Origin: Brucella sp. 21LCYQ03 | Lineage (GTDB): Bacteria > Pseudomonadota > Alphaproteobacteria > Rhizobiales > Rhizobiaceae | Direction: 5' to 3' | DNA: 64,000 nt | Assembly (NCBI RefSeq): GCF_023554105.1 | Contig: NZ_JAMJWE010000015.1 | Span: 21,147-85,146 of the forward strand | In this document: positions 26,298 to 35,330 of the stretch, piece by piece | How positions within the stretch are numbered: the first letter of the stretch is position 1 | Layout of the letters: the number at the start of each line of letters is the position of its first letter | The notes under the pieces: model-generated | Seen by the model: only the letters and a program-made list of their open reading frames with translations | What the model was told of the DNA's origin: nothing | The model's database searches: none | Made by a program: the position numbers and the translations under genes

Positions 26298-27175
26298 AGC
26301 GCGGGAACCTTGGCTGGATTGTTGGTTTTTTCCGCCGCCCGGCTCCTTCGAACGACCATCTGTAAAGTGTCGACGACGCCCATCGGCATATAGTTTATGA
26401 CGACAATCATCAGGGCGCCTTGAACCAACATCCGAAACTCGGCCAACGGACGGGCGATTTCCGGAAGCGCCGACAATATGGCGCAGCCTACAAGCGGTCC
26501 AAGAACTGAGTTGCGTCCGCCCAGAACGATATATGCGAGTACCGCGGTGAGAAACGCGAAGCCGAAATGCTCGGGCGTAACACTGAATGACTGAAGCGCG
26601 AGAAACCCGCCAAACAGACCGCCCAACAGCCCACTGATCACGAAGGCGATGGTCTGGTATCGAACAATCGAGACACCGAGCGTCGCGGCCACCATTTCGT
26701 TTTGGCGGATTGCATCGAACGCACGGCCCATTCCGGAATGAGCGATCGAGAATGTCAGATACATCGTTACGCCAACAGCGAGCAACAGGTGCCAGGTTTT
26801 GACCACCTGCGGAATTCTGTTGATACCGAGCGCGCCCCCGGTCAATGGCTCGGCATAGAACGCGAAGGCCATGACGACCTGAACAAAGGCGAGCGTTGCG
26901 ATCGCCTGATAGACACCGCGAAGCCGCACGAGGGGGATGGAAAGCACAGCTCCAACAAAGCCGCCAAGAGCGGCCGCAATTCCGATGGCCAGAACCGGGT
27001 GCAGCGCGTACCTCGTCACAAATATCGCCGCAGCATAAGCACCTATCGATGCAAAACCCGCTGTTGCGATAGAGAACACGCCAGCGCGCAGCACAATTTG
27101 CTGGCTATAGGCGAACCCGACGCCAATCAGGAAGAGCTGGAATTGGGCTTCGTAGATTGAAAAGAAGCTGGCCAT
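26294..27175 (-). CDS. livM: ABC importer permease, LivM type (293 aa)
   Basis: Inner-membrane permease with about eight to ten hydrophobic segments. Recognised by FSIATAGFASIGAYAAA, SIPLVRLRGVYQAIATLAF, the EAA-like loop MGRAFDAIRQNEMVAATLGV and GGRNSVLGPLVGCAILSALPEI. It partners LivH. The start shares a base with the livH stop. Confidence 0.94.
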   Translation of the reverse strand: MASFFSIYEAQFQLFLIGVGFAYSQQIVLRAGVFSIATAGFASIGAYAAAIFVTRYALHPVLAIGIAAALGGFVGAVLSIPLVRLRGVYQAIATLAFVQVVMAFAFYAEPLTGGALGINRIPQVVKTWHLLLAVGVTMYLTFSIAHSGMGRAFDAIRQNEMVAATLGVSIVRYQTIAFVISGLLGGLFGGFLALQSFSVTPEHFGFAFLTAVLAYIVLGGRNSVLGPLVGCAILSALPEIARPLAEFRMLVQGALMIVVINYMPMGVVDTLQMVVRRSRAAEKTNNPAKVPAL

Positions 27176-28065
27176 CAGATGCGCCCCACTTTGACGGTGG
27201 CGCCGGTGTTTCCGAACAATCCCCCGGGGCGGACAATCAGGATTACGAACACCAATGAATAGAAGATGATGTCGGCGAGACTGCCGGTGAAGTAAGCGAT
27301 GGAAAATGCCTGGACAATACCGAGCAGGAAGCCAGCTACCACGGCACCATAGACGCTGCCCAATCCGCCTAGAACGACGATGACGAACGCTTTCAGCAGA
27401 TATGGATCGCCCATCATGAAATGCACGGAATTGAACAACAGGCCGATGAGAACGCCCGCGTATCCGGCAAGAGCTCCCGATATGGCGAAGACGATCAGAT
27501 AAACCCGGGTTGGATTGACACCGAGCAGGACGGCAGCCCTTTCGTTGCCGGCTGTGGCCCGGATCTGACGTCCGAGGCTCGTTCTGTAGATAAGAAGAAC
27601 GACAAGCGCTAAAATCACCGCTACGGACGCGACAGTGACGATCTGGAGCAATGAAATCCTTACCCCGAGCACGTTGAAATACTCGTTGGGCACCAGATCG
27701 AATGGGTAGACAAGCACCTTGGTCTTGGAGATCGACTGGCCAAGGCTGGTCAGGATCAGGCCGACACCGATCGATGAGATGATTGCGCCAAACTCGATTT
27801 GTCCCATGGCACGGAGTCTTCGAAACGCGATCAGGTCAGTCAGACAGGCTATCAAAGCGGACCCCGCCATAGCGAGGAGTACGGCAGGCACGAACGAGAG
27901 GCCAATGCGGGTTGCGTAATAGCCGATGAATGCGCCCGCCATGAAGACCGCGCCATGTGCGAGATTCAAAATGCGTTGTGTTCCGAACACAATCGTGAAT
28001 CCGAGCGCGAACAGCGTGTAGACCGCACCGGTGGTTATACCATTGAGAAGTTGCTGAAGAATCAT
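27175..28065 (-). CDS. livH: ABC importer permease, LivH type (296 aa)
   Basis: Inner-membrane permease. MILQQLLNGITTGAVYTLFA is the classic LivH opening, then IVFGTQRILNLAHGAVFMAG, the EAA-like loop IRATAGNERAAVLLGVN and VVLGGLGSVYGAVVAGFLLG. First structural gene of the importer operon. There is no good ribosome site directly before its ATG; the preceding 13-codon frame ends one base upstream, which suggests coupled translation. Confidence 0.94.
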   Translation of the reverse strand: MILQQLLNGITTGAVYTLFALGFTIVFGTQRILNLAHGAVFMAGAFIGYYATRIGLSFVPAVLLAMAGSALIACLTDLIAFRRLRAMGQIEFGAIISSIGVGLILTSLGQSISKTKVLVYPFDLVPNEYFNVLGVRISLLQIVTVASVAVILALVVLLIYRTSLGRQIRATAGNERAAVLLGVNPTRVYLIVFAISGALAGYAGVLIGLLFNSVHFMMGDPYLLKAFVIVVLGGLGSVYGAVVAGFLLGIVQAFSIAYFTGSLADIIFYSLVFVILIVRPGGLFGNTGATVKVGRI

Positions 28066-28066
28066 G

Positions 28067-28108
28067 TCAGGCGCTCGCCTGAACGATCGACCCGTGATTA
28101 AATGTCAT
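28067..28108 (-). CDS. 13-codon leader peptide upstream of livH
   Basis: ATG at 28108 follows a strong ribosome site (GGGAGGAAC, seven bases upstream) and encodes MTFNHGSIVQASA, stopping one base before the livH ATG. livH lacks its own site, so reinitiation from this frame may set importer output. No regulatory codon run is seen. Alternatively it is a relic of a shifted start. Confidence 0.45.
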   Translation of the reverse strand: MTFNHGSIVQASA

Positions 28109-28166
28109 CTTCGTTCCTCCCAATACTATCAGCCGCCAAACGGGCTTTGTCTTTCCCGGAGTACTC

Positions 28167-28181
28167 GCAAACTCCGTGCCA
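28167..28181 (-). promoter_or_regulatory. Sigma-54 promoter of the ABC importer operon
   Basis: Minus strand TGGCACGGAGTTTGC, an exact consensus match, about 60 bases before the leader frame. Divergent from the promoter at 28379. Confidence 0.87.
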
Positions 28182-28285
28182 CGCAGCAGAACATCGATTT
28201 CATCGATCGGAGTGTTACGCAATCGCCCGATGGTAAAAATATGTCGCGCCGAACTGTCTGCGATTAAGTCACGATAAGCGTCTGA

Positions 28286-28302
28286 TGTCCTCTATGACGA
28301 CA
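28286..28302. promoter_or_regulatory. Candidate activator-binding site between divergent promoters
   Basis: TGTC-N9-GACA inverted repeat, centred about 113 bases from the minus promoter and 85 from the plus promoter. The same pattern occurs at 58341-58357 between the other divergent pair. The 28066-28471 interval shows no gene other than the leader frame. Confidence 0.35.
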
Positions 28303-28378
28303 TATCTTGTTGCCCATACCATTCCTCAAAGGAGTGACGGGCACCGCTGACGAAAGAATGGTGCTAAACAGGACGAAT

Positions 28379-28393
28379 TGGCACGCGATTTGC
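28379..28393 (+). promoter_or_regulatory. Sigma-54 promoter of the MaoC/aldolase operon
   Basis: TGGCACGCGATTTGC, exact consensus, about 80 bases before the MaoC ATG. Confidence 0.87.
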
Positions 28394-28471
28394 GCCGGAC
28401 CTTCGTGACGTTCGTCAAACGGTCATGTGTGCCTGAGGCGAGACAATTTAAGTGGTGGAGCAACAAATATA

Positions 28472-28963
28472 ATGAGCGACAGGTTGAACCAGGCGCAGAA
28501 GCTGCAAAGGGCATTCGAGGACTTCTCCTTGGGGGAGGTTACCGTCACCGACGGCAGGACAATCGAAGCTTCGGATATTTCCGCATTCGCCGGGCTAACG
28601 GGAGATTTCTTCCCGCTACACGTCGACGAAGAATATGCAAAAAAAACGCCGTTTGGTGGCCGGATAGCGCATGGTCCGCTGACCTTCTCGATTTCGTCGG
28701 GGCTAATGTACCAGTCCGGCTATTACGGAATGGCCATCCAGAACATGCTTGAATGCCAGAATATGCGCGCCCTTCGGCCGGTTCGCCCCGGCGATACCTT
28801 GCGTGTTCGCGCCGAAGTGGTGGGGCTGGACGAATGGAAGCGTCCCAATCTCGGCAAGCTCACTGTCGCCTATAGCGTACTCAATCAGAAGGACGAGGAA
28901 GTGATGACCTATAACATGGTGATGTTGGCCAAGCGCCGCAACTCGGAGCAGGCCCATGGCTAA
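28472..28963 (+). CDS. MaoC-like hot-dog enoyl-CoA hydratase (163 aa)
   Basis: Single hot-dog domain of the MaoC family: FEDFSLGEVTVTDGRTIEASDISAFAGLTGDFFPLHVDEEY, seen as successive family blocks, contains the hydratase-2 Asp/His pair in GDFFPLHVD, followed by FGGRIAHGPLTFSISSGL. It hydrates an enoyl-CoA, usually giving the R-hydroxy product. The ATG at 28472 is preferred over an upstream frame start at 28427. It overlaps the thiolase-like gene by eight bases. The trio MaoC, thiolase-like protein and DUF35 protein mirrors the hydratase/retro-aldolase module of steroid side-chain degradation. Confidence 0.85.
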   Translation: MSDRLNQAQKLQRAFEDFSLGEVTVTDGRTIEASDISAFAGLTGDFFPLHVDEEYAKKTPFGGRIAHGPLTFSISSGLMYQSGYYGMAIQNMLECQNMRALRPVRPGDTLRVRAEVVGLDEWKRPNLGKLTVAYSVLNQKDEEVMTYNMVMLAKRRNSEQAHG

Positions 28964-30143
28964 ACATGACCGCAAGGCTGCGTTCGTCGGTATCGGCGAG
29001 CTTGAATCAGGCCGGTTCGCCGATCGGACATTCATGGGCGACCTCACCGACGTTGCGTTGCTTGCGCTTAAAAATGCCGGTCTTACTCCAATGGATGTCG
29101 ATGTAATCCTGTTCGGCGCGCCGATGTTTTCCTCGGACGCACAGGCAGACCTGATCTTCTCGCGCTTTGCCGAGGAATTTGGGGTCCTTGGCAATCTGAC
29201 GACCAACATGCTCGTCCATTCGGGCGGCTCGACCAGTGATAATCTGGCCCGCGTCGCGTCGAGCTTCATCGAGTCGGGGGAAGCCGAGACGGTTTTGGTT
29301 CTGCAGGCAGAACGTTGGGCAACGCTGCCCGTTGAAGAAATGGTGGAAATGCTTACCCATAACGGCATTCCGCGGGAGTGGGAGAAGCCTGCGGGCCTGT
29401 CCTTCAACGCTATCGGTGGGCTTTTGATGCAACGCTACATGCATGAAAGCAAATCGACGCCAGAGGAAATGGCTGCGGTTACCGTGGCATTGCGCGAATG
29501 GGGCAACCTCAATCCCAATGGGGCCTGGCGTGACAAGAAGCTTACAGTTGAAAAGGTTTTGAGCTCACGCATGGTGGCCGATCCTTTGCACAGTTTCGAA
29601 TGCCCTATGATGGCGGACGGTGGTGTCGGATTTGTCATGACGACGTCAGAACGGGCCAGGGAACTGAAGCGACCCGTCATTGAGATCGTGGGTGGCGGCG
29701 GTTCGGTGACGCATTTCAGTATAGGTCAGGAAAGGGATCTCGGGACACTCGGCTGGCCCAAGGCAGCAGAACGCGCTTTCGCAAAAGTGCGCTGGAATGC
29801 AGCAGACGCCGACTTCGCCCAGGTCTACGACTCATATCCCAGCGTGCTCACGGTGGGCCTTGAGGGTTTGGGGTTGGCTCCAAAGGGGGAGGCGGCCCGG
29901 ATGTTTGCCAACAAGGAGTTTTCTCCGGGCGGGCGCTTCCCCGTCAACACCAATGGCGGTCTTATCGGCGCCGGTCATATCGGTATCGGCGGTGGATTGG
30001 CGCTGTTGGTGGAGGGTGTGCGGCAGCTGATGCATGAAGCGCCGCCGGAAAGGCAGATCAAGGGTGCGGAACGTGGAATCGTCGGGGGTACCGGGGGCAG
30101 CTACAGCGATGCCCAGGTGCTGCTGATGGAACGTGTAGCTTAA
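28956..30143 (+). CDS. Thiolase-superfamily protein without nucleophilic cysteine, probable retro-aldolase (395 aa)
   Basis: SCP2-thiolase-like fold: FVGIGELESG at the N-terminus, the SGGSTSDNLARVASSFIESG helix, and NTNGGLIGAGHIGIGGGLALL with the conserved GH. The loop that carries the catalytic Cys in true thiolases reads NMLVHSGGSTS (about 84-94) with no cysteine, and the C-terminal CxG is GTGGSYSD. Proteins of this kind that pair with DUF35 proteins, such as Ltp2 with ChsH2 in steroid degraders, act as retro-aldolases that split beta-hydroxyacyl-CoAs. Directly followed by a DUF35 gene, which fits. The lipid-transfer label sometimes given to this family is probably misleading here. Confidence 0.8.
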   Translation: MAKHDRKAAFVGIGELESGRFADRTFMGDLTDVALLALKNAGLTPMDVDVILFGAPMFSSDAQADLIFSRFAEEFGVLGNLTTNMLVHSGGSTSDNLARVASSFIESGEAETVLVLQAERWATLPVEEMVEMLTHNGIPREWEKPAGLSFNAIGGLLMQRYMHESKSTPEEMAAVTVALREWGNLNPNGAWRDKKLTVEKVLSSRMVADPLHSFECPMMADGGVGFVMTTSERARELKRPVIEIVGGGGSVTHFSIGQERDLGTLGWPKAAERAFAKVRWNAADADFAQVYDSYPSVLTVGLEGLGLAPKGEAARMFANKEFSPGGRFPVNTNGGLIGAGHIGIGGGLALLVEGVRQLMHEAPPERQIKGAERGIVGGTGGSYSDAQVLLMERVA

Positions 30144-30156
30144 CAGGGACGATCAG

Positions 30157-30546
30157 ATGTCGCTTCAGTCAGAATATCAGCAACACCTCACCAACGGCGA
30201 AATGCACGTTCAGAAATGTGACTCGTGCAGAGAACTCAATATGTATCCCCGCGCGCGGTGCCCCCATTGCTATTCATCGGATCTCTCTTGGGTCCGCGTC
30301 TCCGGTAAAGGCGCCTTGCTAAGCTATACGGTGGTGAGGGCAGCCTCGCCCAAAGCCTTTGCCGAGGATACCCCTTACGGTATCGGCATCGTGAAACTCG
30401 ACGAGGGTCCGCAGCTTATGGTTCGGCTGCCGGCGGACGCAGACGGCGAGTTCTCGTCTTATAAGTGCGATATGGCGGTTCAGTTCAAGTCAGTCACTGC
30501 CGAGGAAATCGAGCGTCGCCCAGTGGCGTGGTTCGAGAAGGCCTGA
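30157..30546 (+). CDS. DUF35 OB-fold protein with zinc ribbon (129 aa)
   Basis: Rubredoxin-like zinc ribbon with CDSC at residues 17-20 and CPHC near 31-34, then an OB-fold domain (SGKGALLSYTVVRAA, YGIGIVKLDEG). DUF35 proteins are obligate partners of thiolase-like enzymes and of ChsH-type hydratases, binding CoA or acyl groups. It lies 13 bases after the thiolase-like gene, as expected for a complex. No catalytic role of its own is known to me. Confidence 0.9.
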   Translation: MSLQSEYQQHLTNGEMHVQKCDSCRELNMYPRARCPHCYSSDLSWVRVSGKGALLSYTVVRAASPKAFAEDTPYGIGIVKLDEGPQLMVRLPADADGEFSSYKCDMAVQFKSVTAEEIERRPVAWFEKA

Positions 30547-30580
30547 ACCGCCTTCACTGAGAATATTTTGGGAGGAATTC

Positions 30581-32194
30581 ATGACGCAAACGCTCCTTCG
30601 TAAATGGACCGAGCGAACGCCGGACAAGATCTTTGCTCTGTTTGAGTCCGGCACACAATGGAGTTATCGCGATGCGCTCAACTTATCTTGGCGTGTAGGT
30701 GGCGCTTTAGCGAAGCTTGGTGTCAAACCGGGCCAGCCAGTGCTCTCCTTTCTGCCGAACGGTGAGGAGGCTGTTCTCGTCTTCTTTGGTTCTAATGCGG
30801 CCGGGGCCGTCTATGCGCCCATCAATGTCGCCTACCGAGGCGCTATTCTGCAGCACGCCTTGAACTTGCCTCGGGCGGAAGTGCTGGTAATCCATGCCGA
30901 CCTTTACGATCGGCTTGTCGGTCTCGATCTGCCCCACATCAAGACCGTGGTGGTCGTCGGCGATATGCCCCCCCACACCCTCGCCGTCGATCATATCGCC
31001 TGGCAGGAGTTACCGTCCAGTGAGGCCACCGAACCTCCCTCGAACTGCGCGCGTAAACCCGTCGACGATATGGTCTACATCTACACCTCCGGTACAACCG
31101 GCCCTTCCAAGGCCGTGCGATGCTCTTACGCTCACCACGAGATTTATGCCGATTGGTATGGCAGGGAACTGAATGACGCTGATCGCTGCTTTCTGTGCCT
31201 GCCGATGTTCCATGTCGGAGGCACCGGTTGGCTCTACACCATGTTGGTGCGGGGCGGTTCCATTGCCGTGGTCGAGCGGTTCCGCACCGAGGATTTCTGG
31301 CCGGCGGTCAAGCGTATGGGTGCGACAACATGTACCTTTATGGCTGCCATGGCTCGTTTTCTGTTTCGTCAGCCTGCAGGGCCGGACGATGCCGATAATT
31401 CAATCAGGGTCGCGTGTCTGGTGCCTTATATCCCTGAGACCGAGGAGTTCAGCAAACGCTTCGACGTTGAACTCTTTACGGGATATGCGATGTCGGAAGT
31501 GCCTGGCCCGCTTAGGACGGATGCCGGGACAAACAACATGAATCGTGCCGGCGTGGCGGCATCAGCCGATTGGCAACTCCGTCTGGTGGATGCCGATGGC
31601 TTTGACGTTTCCCAAGGCACAATTGGCGAACTCGTCGTCCGGTACACGGGGCCAGCTGTGATAACCCGAGGCTATCTGAATATGCCGGAAGCCACGGCAG
31701 AAGCGTGGACAGATGGCTGGTTCCATACCGGCGACCTGTTCAAAATCGATGCCGAGGGCAACTATCACTTTGTCGACCGAAACAAGGATGCGCTGCGTCG
31801 GCGTGGTGAAAACATCTCATCGATCGAGGTGGAGGCGGAGATTAACCAGCATCCTGCTGTCTCCGAGAGCGCCATCATTGGCGTTCCTTCGACTGAAATG
31901 GAAGATGACGTTTTTGCCTATGTCGTGAAGAAACCCGGGATGGAAGTGCGTCATGAGGAACTGTTCGACTTTCTTGTCGGCCGCATGCCTCATTTCATGG
32001 TCCCTCGATATATTGAATTCATTGATCAGCTGCCGCGCACGCCCAATCACAAAGTCGCCAAAGGAGAGCTCCGCAAACTTGAGCGCAGCCGGGCAACCTG
32101 GGACAGGCAACAAGCGGGTATCAAATTGTCGAGCAAGGGGGTGGTGAAATCGCAGCCTGCCAGCGGGAACCCAAAATTGGTTATGGAACGCTGA
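30581..32194 (+). CDS. AMP-dependent acyl-CoA ligase, CaiC-like (537 aa)
   Basis: ANL-superfamily ligase: P-loop YIYTSGTTGPSKAV, FTGYAMSE for adenine, WFHTGDLFKID, and DRNKDALRRRGENISSIEVE; the last block resembles carnitine/crotonobetaine-type CoA ligases (CaiC). The catalytic lysine segment is PRTPNHKVAKGELRK. A strong GGGAGG lies nine bases before the ATG. It carries a C-terminal tail of about 35 residues after the normal end. It is in an operon with a hydratase and retro-aldolase, so it probably activates a chain or ring-derived acid for shortening. Confidence 0.88.
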   Translation: MTQTLLRKWTERTPDKIFALFESGTQWSYRDALNLSWRVGGALAKLGVKPGQPVLSFLPNGEEAVLVFFGSNAAGAVYAPINVAYRGAILQHALNLPRAEVLVIHADLYDRLVGLDLPHIKTVVVVGDMPPHTLAVDHIAWQELPSSEATEPPSNCARKPVDDMVYIYTSGTTGPSKAVRCSYAHHEIYADWYGRELNDADRCFLCLPMFHVGGTGWLYTMLVRGGSIAVVERFRTEDFWPAVKRMGATTCTFMAAMARFLFRQPAGPDDADNSIRVACLVPYIPETEEFSKRFDVELFTGYAMSEVPGPLRTDAGTNNMNRAGVAASADWQLRLVDADGFDVSQGTIGELVVRYTGPAVITRGYLNMPEATAEAWTDGWFHTGDLFKIDAEGNYHFVDRNKDALRRRGENISSIEVEAEINQHPAVSESAIIGVPSTEMEDDVFAYVVKKPGMEVRHEELFDFLVGRMPHFMVPRYIEFIDQLPRTPNHKVAKGELRKLERSRATWDRQQAGIKLSSKGVVKSQPASGNPKLVMER

Positions 32195-32247
32195 ATCGAA
32201 CCGGCGGAGGCACGCTGGGTCCGATTGTAGTGCCTTAAGGAAACGAG

Positions 32248-33462
32248 ATGAACGACAGATACGATATCGTCATTGTGGGCAGCGGTCACGCGGGGGCGCA
32301 GACCGCAATTGCCTTGCGCCAGCGACAATTTTCGGGGAGCATTGCCATTATTGGCGAGGAGCGGGAACTGCCGTATGAACGACCGCCACTGTCCAAGGCA
32401 TATCTTGCCGACGAAAAGCCCTTCGAGCAATTACTGTTGCGACCTACCGCGTACTGGCGAGATAATTCGATAACCTTGCTGGGCGGGCAGCGCGTGGTGG
32501 CGGTTAATCCCCGAACTCATCTCGTGGAACTCGATGACCGTTCCCAAATAGGCTACGGAAAGCTGGTTTGGGCAGCTGGCGGGCACGCGCGTCCACTGAA
32601 TTGTGAAGGTTGGAATCTTCCAGGTGTGCATTGTGTGAGAGCGCGCGCGGATGTGGAATCGATAAGGACGCAACTGCGCTCGGTCGAGGATGTTGTGATT
32701 GTCGGAGGTGGTTATATTGGCCTTGAGGCAGCTGCGGTTCTTAGCAAGCTGGGCAAGAGGGTCACAGTACTAGAAGCTATGGAGCGCGTGTTGGCACGTG
32801 TTGCTGGAGCGGAGCTTTCACAATTCTTCGAAGACGAGCATCGCGCGCATGGCGTGGATATTCGCACAAATGCGCGCGTGGTTTCTTTGCGGGGAAACGA
32901 ACGGGTCAACGCGGTCGTTCTGGATGATGGCACGATCTTGCAAGCTGATATGGTTATAGTCGGTATTGGCATTATTCCATCCGTTGGACCATTGCAGGAG
33001 GCAGGGGCCACGGTAACGAATGGGGTGCTCGTTGATAAGTGCTGCCAGACAAGTTTGCCGGATGTGTTTGCTGTAGGTGACTGTGCCGCGCACCCTAACG
33101 GCTATGCCAACGGTGCGGTGGTTCGTCTGGAATCCGTGCAGAATGCCAACGACCAGGCAACCATAGTTGCTCGCCGAATCCTCGAGGAGGATGTTCTGTA
33201 TGATGCCCTTCCGTGGTTCTGGTCGAACCAGTACGATGTCAGATTGCAGACGGTTGGTCTATCGACCGGATACGACAGGACTATCGTGAGGGGCAGCCCC
33301 TCAGAGCGGAGCTTTGCTGTTCTCTACCTGAAGTCCAACCAAGTCATTGCTATCGATTGCGTCAATCGTCCGAAAGATTACGTGCAAGGTCGTAAAATCG
33401 TAATGCAGCCGTTGAATCGCACTCTGCCAGAACTGGCGGATGCCGACATCCCACTTGCTTGA
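32248..33462 (+). CDS. NAD(P)H-ferredoxin reductase, putidaredoxin reductase type (404 aa)
   Basis: FAD flavoprotein that reduces [2Fe-2S] ferredoxins for P450 or Rieske oxygenases. FAD motif VIVGSGHAGAQTAIALRQ at residues 8-25, YERPPLSKAYL, the NAD motif VIVGGGYIGLEAAAVL near 152, and the FAD-binding VFAVGDCAAHPN. The C-terminal reductase domain includes WFWSNQYDVRLQTVG, typical of this group. It is the only gene of its kind in the window, so it is the best candidate partner for ferredoxins at 18350, 23234 and 45754, all encoded in other operons. Confidence 0.92.
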   Translation: MNDRYDIVIVGSGHAGAQTAIALRQRQFSGSIAIIGEERELPYERPPLSKAYLADEKPFEQLLLRPTAYWRDNSITLLGGQRVVAVNPRTHLVELDDRSQIGYGKLVWAAGGHARPLNCEGWNLPGVHCVRARADVESIRTQLRSVEDVVIVGGGYIGLEAAAVLSKLGKRVTVLEAMERVLARVAGAELSQFFEDEHRAHGVDIRTNARVVSLRGNERVNAVVLDDGTILQADMVIVGIGIIPSVGPLQEAGATVTNGVLVDKCCQTSLPDVFAVGDCAAHPNGYANGAVVRLESVQNANDQATIVARRILEEDVLYDALPWFWSNQYDVRLQTVGLSTGYDRTIVRGSPSERSFAVLYLKSNQVIAIDCVNRPKDYVQGRKIVMQPLNRTLPELADADIPLA

Positions 33463-33521
33463 TCGACCGCAACGAGCTCGACAGCAAGTAAAATCAGCAA
33501 AACTTCGATAAGGAGAAGGCC

Positions 33522-34871
33522 ATGGCCGACGCATCTCTTGCGGGGGGTACTAGCGAAACTCAGCGGCTTTCCCGAAAAGCAATCCTGCATGTTGGTCTAC
33601 TGCTCGGATCGCTTGGGCTTGTTGCGTACCTGGATCGGATATCGGTGGCGTTTGCCGGGCCTCACGGCATGAACCAGGATCTTTCCCTTACGGCGACCGC
33701 CTTTGGCTTCGTCGTCGGAATCTTTACGATCGGATATGTGCTTTTCGAGATTCCTTCAGCAGGCTTTGTTACGAAATGGGGACCCCGTCGCTGGATCGTG
33801 CGAGTGATGTTAACCTGGGGAGTAATTCAGTGCCTGACAGCATTTGCTCCCAATTTCGAGTTGATGCTTATAGGGCGCTTCATGCTCGGGGTTGCGGAGG
33901 CCGGCTTCACGCCCGCCGTATACTATCTGTTCTCAAATTGGTTTATCCGCACCTACCGCCCGTTGGTTCTCGTCATCTACAGCGCTTTACTCGGGGTTGC
34001 CTCGGTACTTGGCCCTACTATCTCAGGGCTCCTTGTCGAAGGCGGTAACAATCTGGCTATTTCAAGCTTTCCAGGATGGCGCTTCCTTCTTTTCGTCCTG
34101 GGTGTCCTGGCGGTAGTCGCGGCAATACCCGCAAGATTGTTCATCGTCGAAAGTCCGGCCGAGGCTCGGTGGTTAACGTCGACCGAAAAGGCCCGCTACC
34201 AGGCGATTTTGGATGCCGATGCTGAGGAGGCGAATGTTCCTTCAGTGTCATTCTGGCAGGTAATCAAAGACTGGCGTCCGTGGGTGATGGGGACTGGTTT
34301 TTTCGCGATGTTCTACGCAACCTATACGATAACGGTTTGGGCCCCAACCATCGTTCTTGGCTTCCAACAACAGTTTGACACACATTTCACTACCTTACAA
34401 AGCTCTTTGATCACTGGCATTCCAATGTTTGTTGGAGTTCTTTGTGCTTTCGCGGCAGCCATTCTTGCCGGGCGAACGGGCCGTAGTGCGCCGCTTGCAG
34501 CAGCAGCTGCACTGATCGGCGCGGTAGGGTGCATCAGCATCACATTCGCGATCGGTCCATTTTCGACAATCGCTTGCCTCAGTATGGTGGCTCTCGCGGG
34601 TCAGGTAGGAGCTAATCTTTTTATTCCGATTGTCACCCGAGTCTTTGCGGGCTCTGGAGCCTACGCGGCAATCGCCCTCGTCAATTCAATGGGTGCATTC
34701 GCTGGTTTCGTAAGTCCGACCGTTACCGGATGGCTAGCGGATCTCACATCGAATCAGAATAGCGGATTTTACGTTATGTCCGTGGTTCTCATGTTTGGAG
34801 CAGTAGTGGTCATATTTGCCGAACAAAAGGCGCGGAATATTGAGCGAAGCCAAGTGACGTATGCTGTCTGA
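33522..34871 (+). CDS. MFS permease, anion:cation symporter family (449 aa)
   Basis: Twelve-helix major-facilitator transporter. Motifs: LDRISVAFAGPHGMNQDLSL after helix 1, FGFVVGIFTIGYVLFEIPSAG for helix 2, the A-like loop KWGPRRWI, and FMLGVAEAGFTPAVYYLFSNWF, a strong mark of the ACS subfamily that imports organic anions such as phthalate, tartrate or hydroxyphenylacetate. AAGGAG precedes the ATG. Last gene of the 28472 operon. Third importer type in the window. Confidence 0.9.
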   Translation: MADASLAGGTSETQRLSRKAILHVGLLLGSLGLVAYLDRISVAFAGPHGMNQDLSLTATAFGFVVGIFTIGYVLFEIPSAGFVTKWGPRRWIVRVMLTWGVIQCLTAFAPNFELMLIGRFMLGVAEAGFTPAVYYLFSNWFIRTYRPLVLVIYSALLGVASVLGPTISGLLVEGGNNLAISSFPGWRFLLFVLGVLAVVAAIPARLFIVESPAEARWLTSTEKARYQAILDADAEEANVPSVSFWQVIKDWRPWVMGTGFFAMFYATYTITVWAPTIVLGFQQQFDTHFTTLQSSLITGIPMFVGVLCAFAAAILAGRTGRSAPLAAAAALIGAVGCISITFAIGPFSTIACLSMVALAGQVGANLFIPIVTRVFAGSGAYAAIALVNSMGAFAGFVSPTVTGWLADLTSNQNSGFYVMSVVLMFGAVVVIFAEQKARNIERSQVTYAV

Positions 34872-35258
34872 AGTACCAGCTTATCAACGTCTTTTGGGAA
34901 CTGCAAATCAAGCAGCAGCCACGTATGTCTCAGACGGGCCCACTCTTTGGCCATTGGGTTGGTCGGTTATCCCGGCTCCTGTGTGTGTTGGATCCAGACC
35001 AGGGCAATGGCGGCCAAGTAAATCTTTTTTCCGCCGAGACTACGGCCTACGGCTGAAAAACAATAGCGCGCCCAAACACCGCAGCGGAAAAACAGGACGC
35101 AGCTATCTGTCCGCACGCCTGGGTCTTCGATCTGACCGCATACGGCATTCCAACTGGAAGAAAATATGAACCGGTAGCCGTATTGGCCAGACATACAGGC
35201 TGTCTGTACATCGGCATGAGAGCAGGGGCACACCCGACATAGATGTTGCCTGGATAAA
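34872..35258. other. Intergenic region upstream of the epoxidase operon
   Basis: About 390 bases without a convincing gene. An inverted repeat CAGACA-N7-TGTCTG lies at 35188-35206, 53 bases before the -24 element, and is a possible regulator site. Short frames here lack ribosome sites. Confidence 0.5.
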
Positions 35259-35273
35259 TGGCACGAAGCTTGC
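35259..35273 (+). promoter_or_regulatory. Sigma-54 promoter of the epoxidase operon
   Basis: TGGCACGAAGCTTGC, exact consensus, 58 bases before the ATG at 35331. Confidence 0.87.
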
Positions 35274-35330
35274 GCGTCAGAAAGACAGGGCCGCAGCAAC
35301 ACGGCCAAGCAATGGTAGGAGGCTAAGAAT

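Noticed and set aside
35188..35206. CAGACA-N7-TGTCTG as a shared operator of the whole regulon
   Set aside because: The pattern was not found at the other promoters, so only a local role can be suggested.
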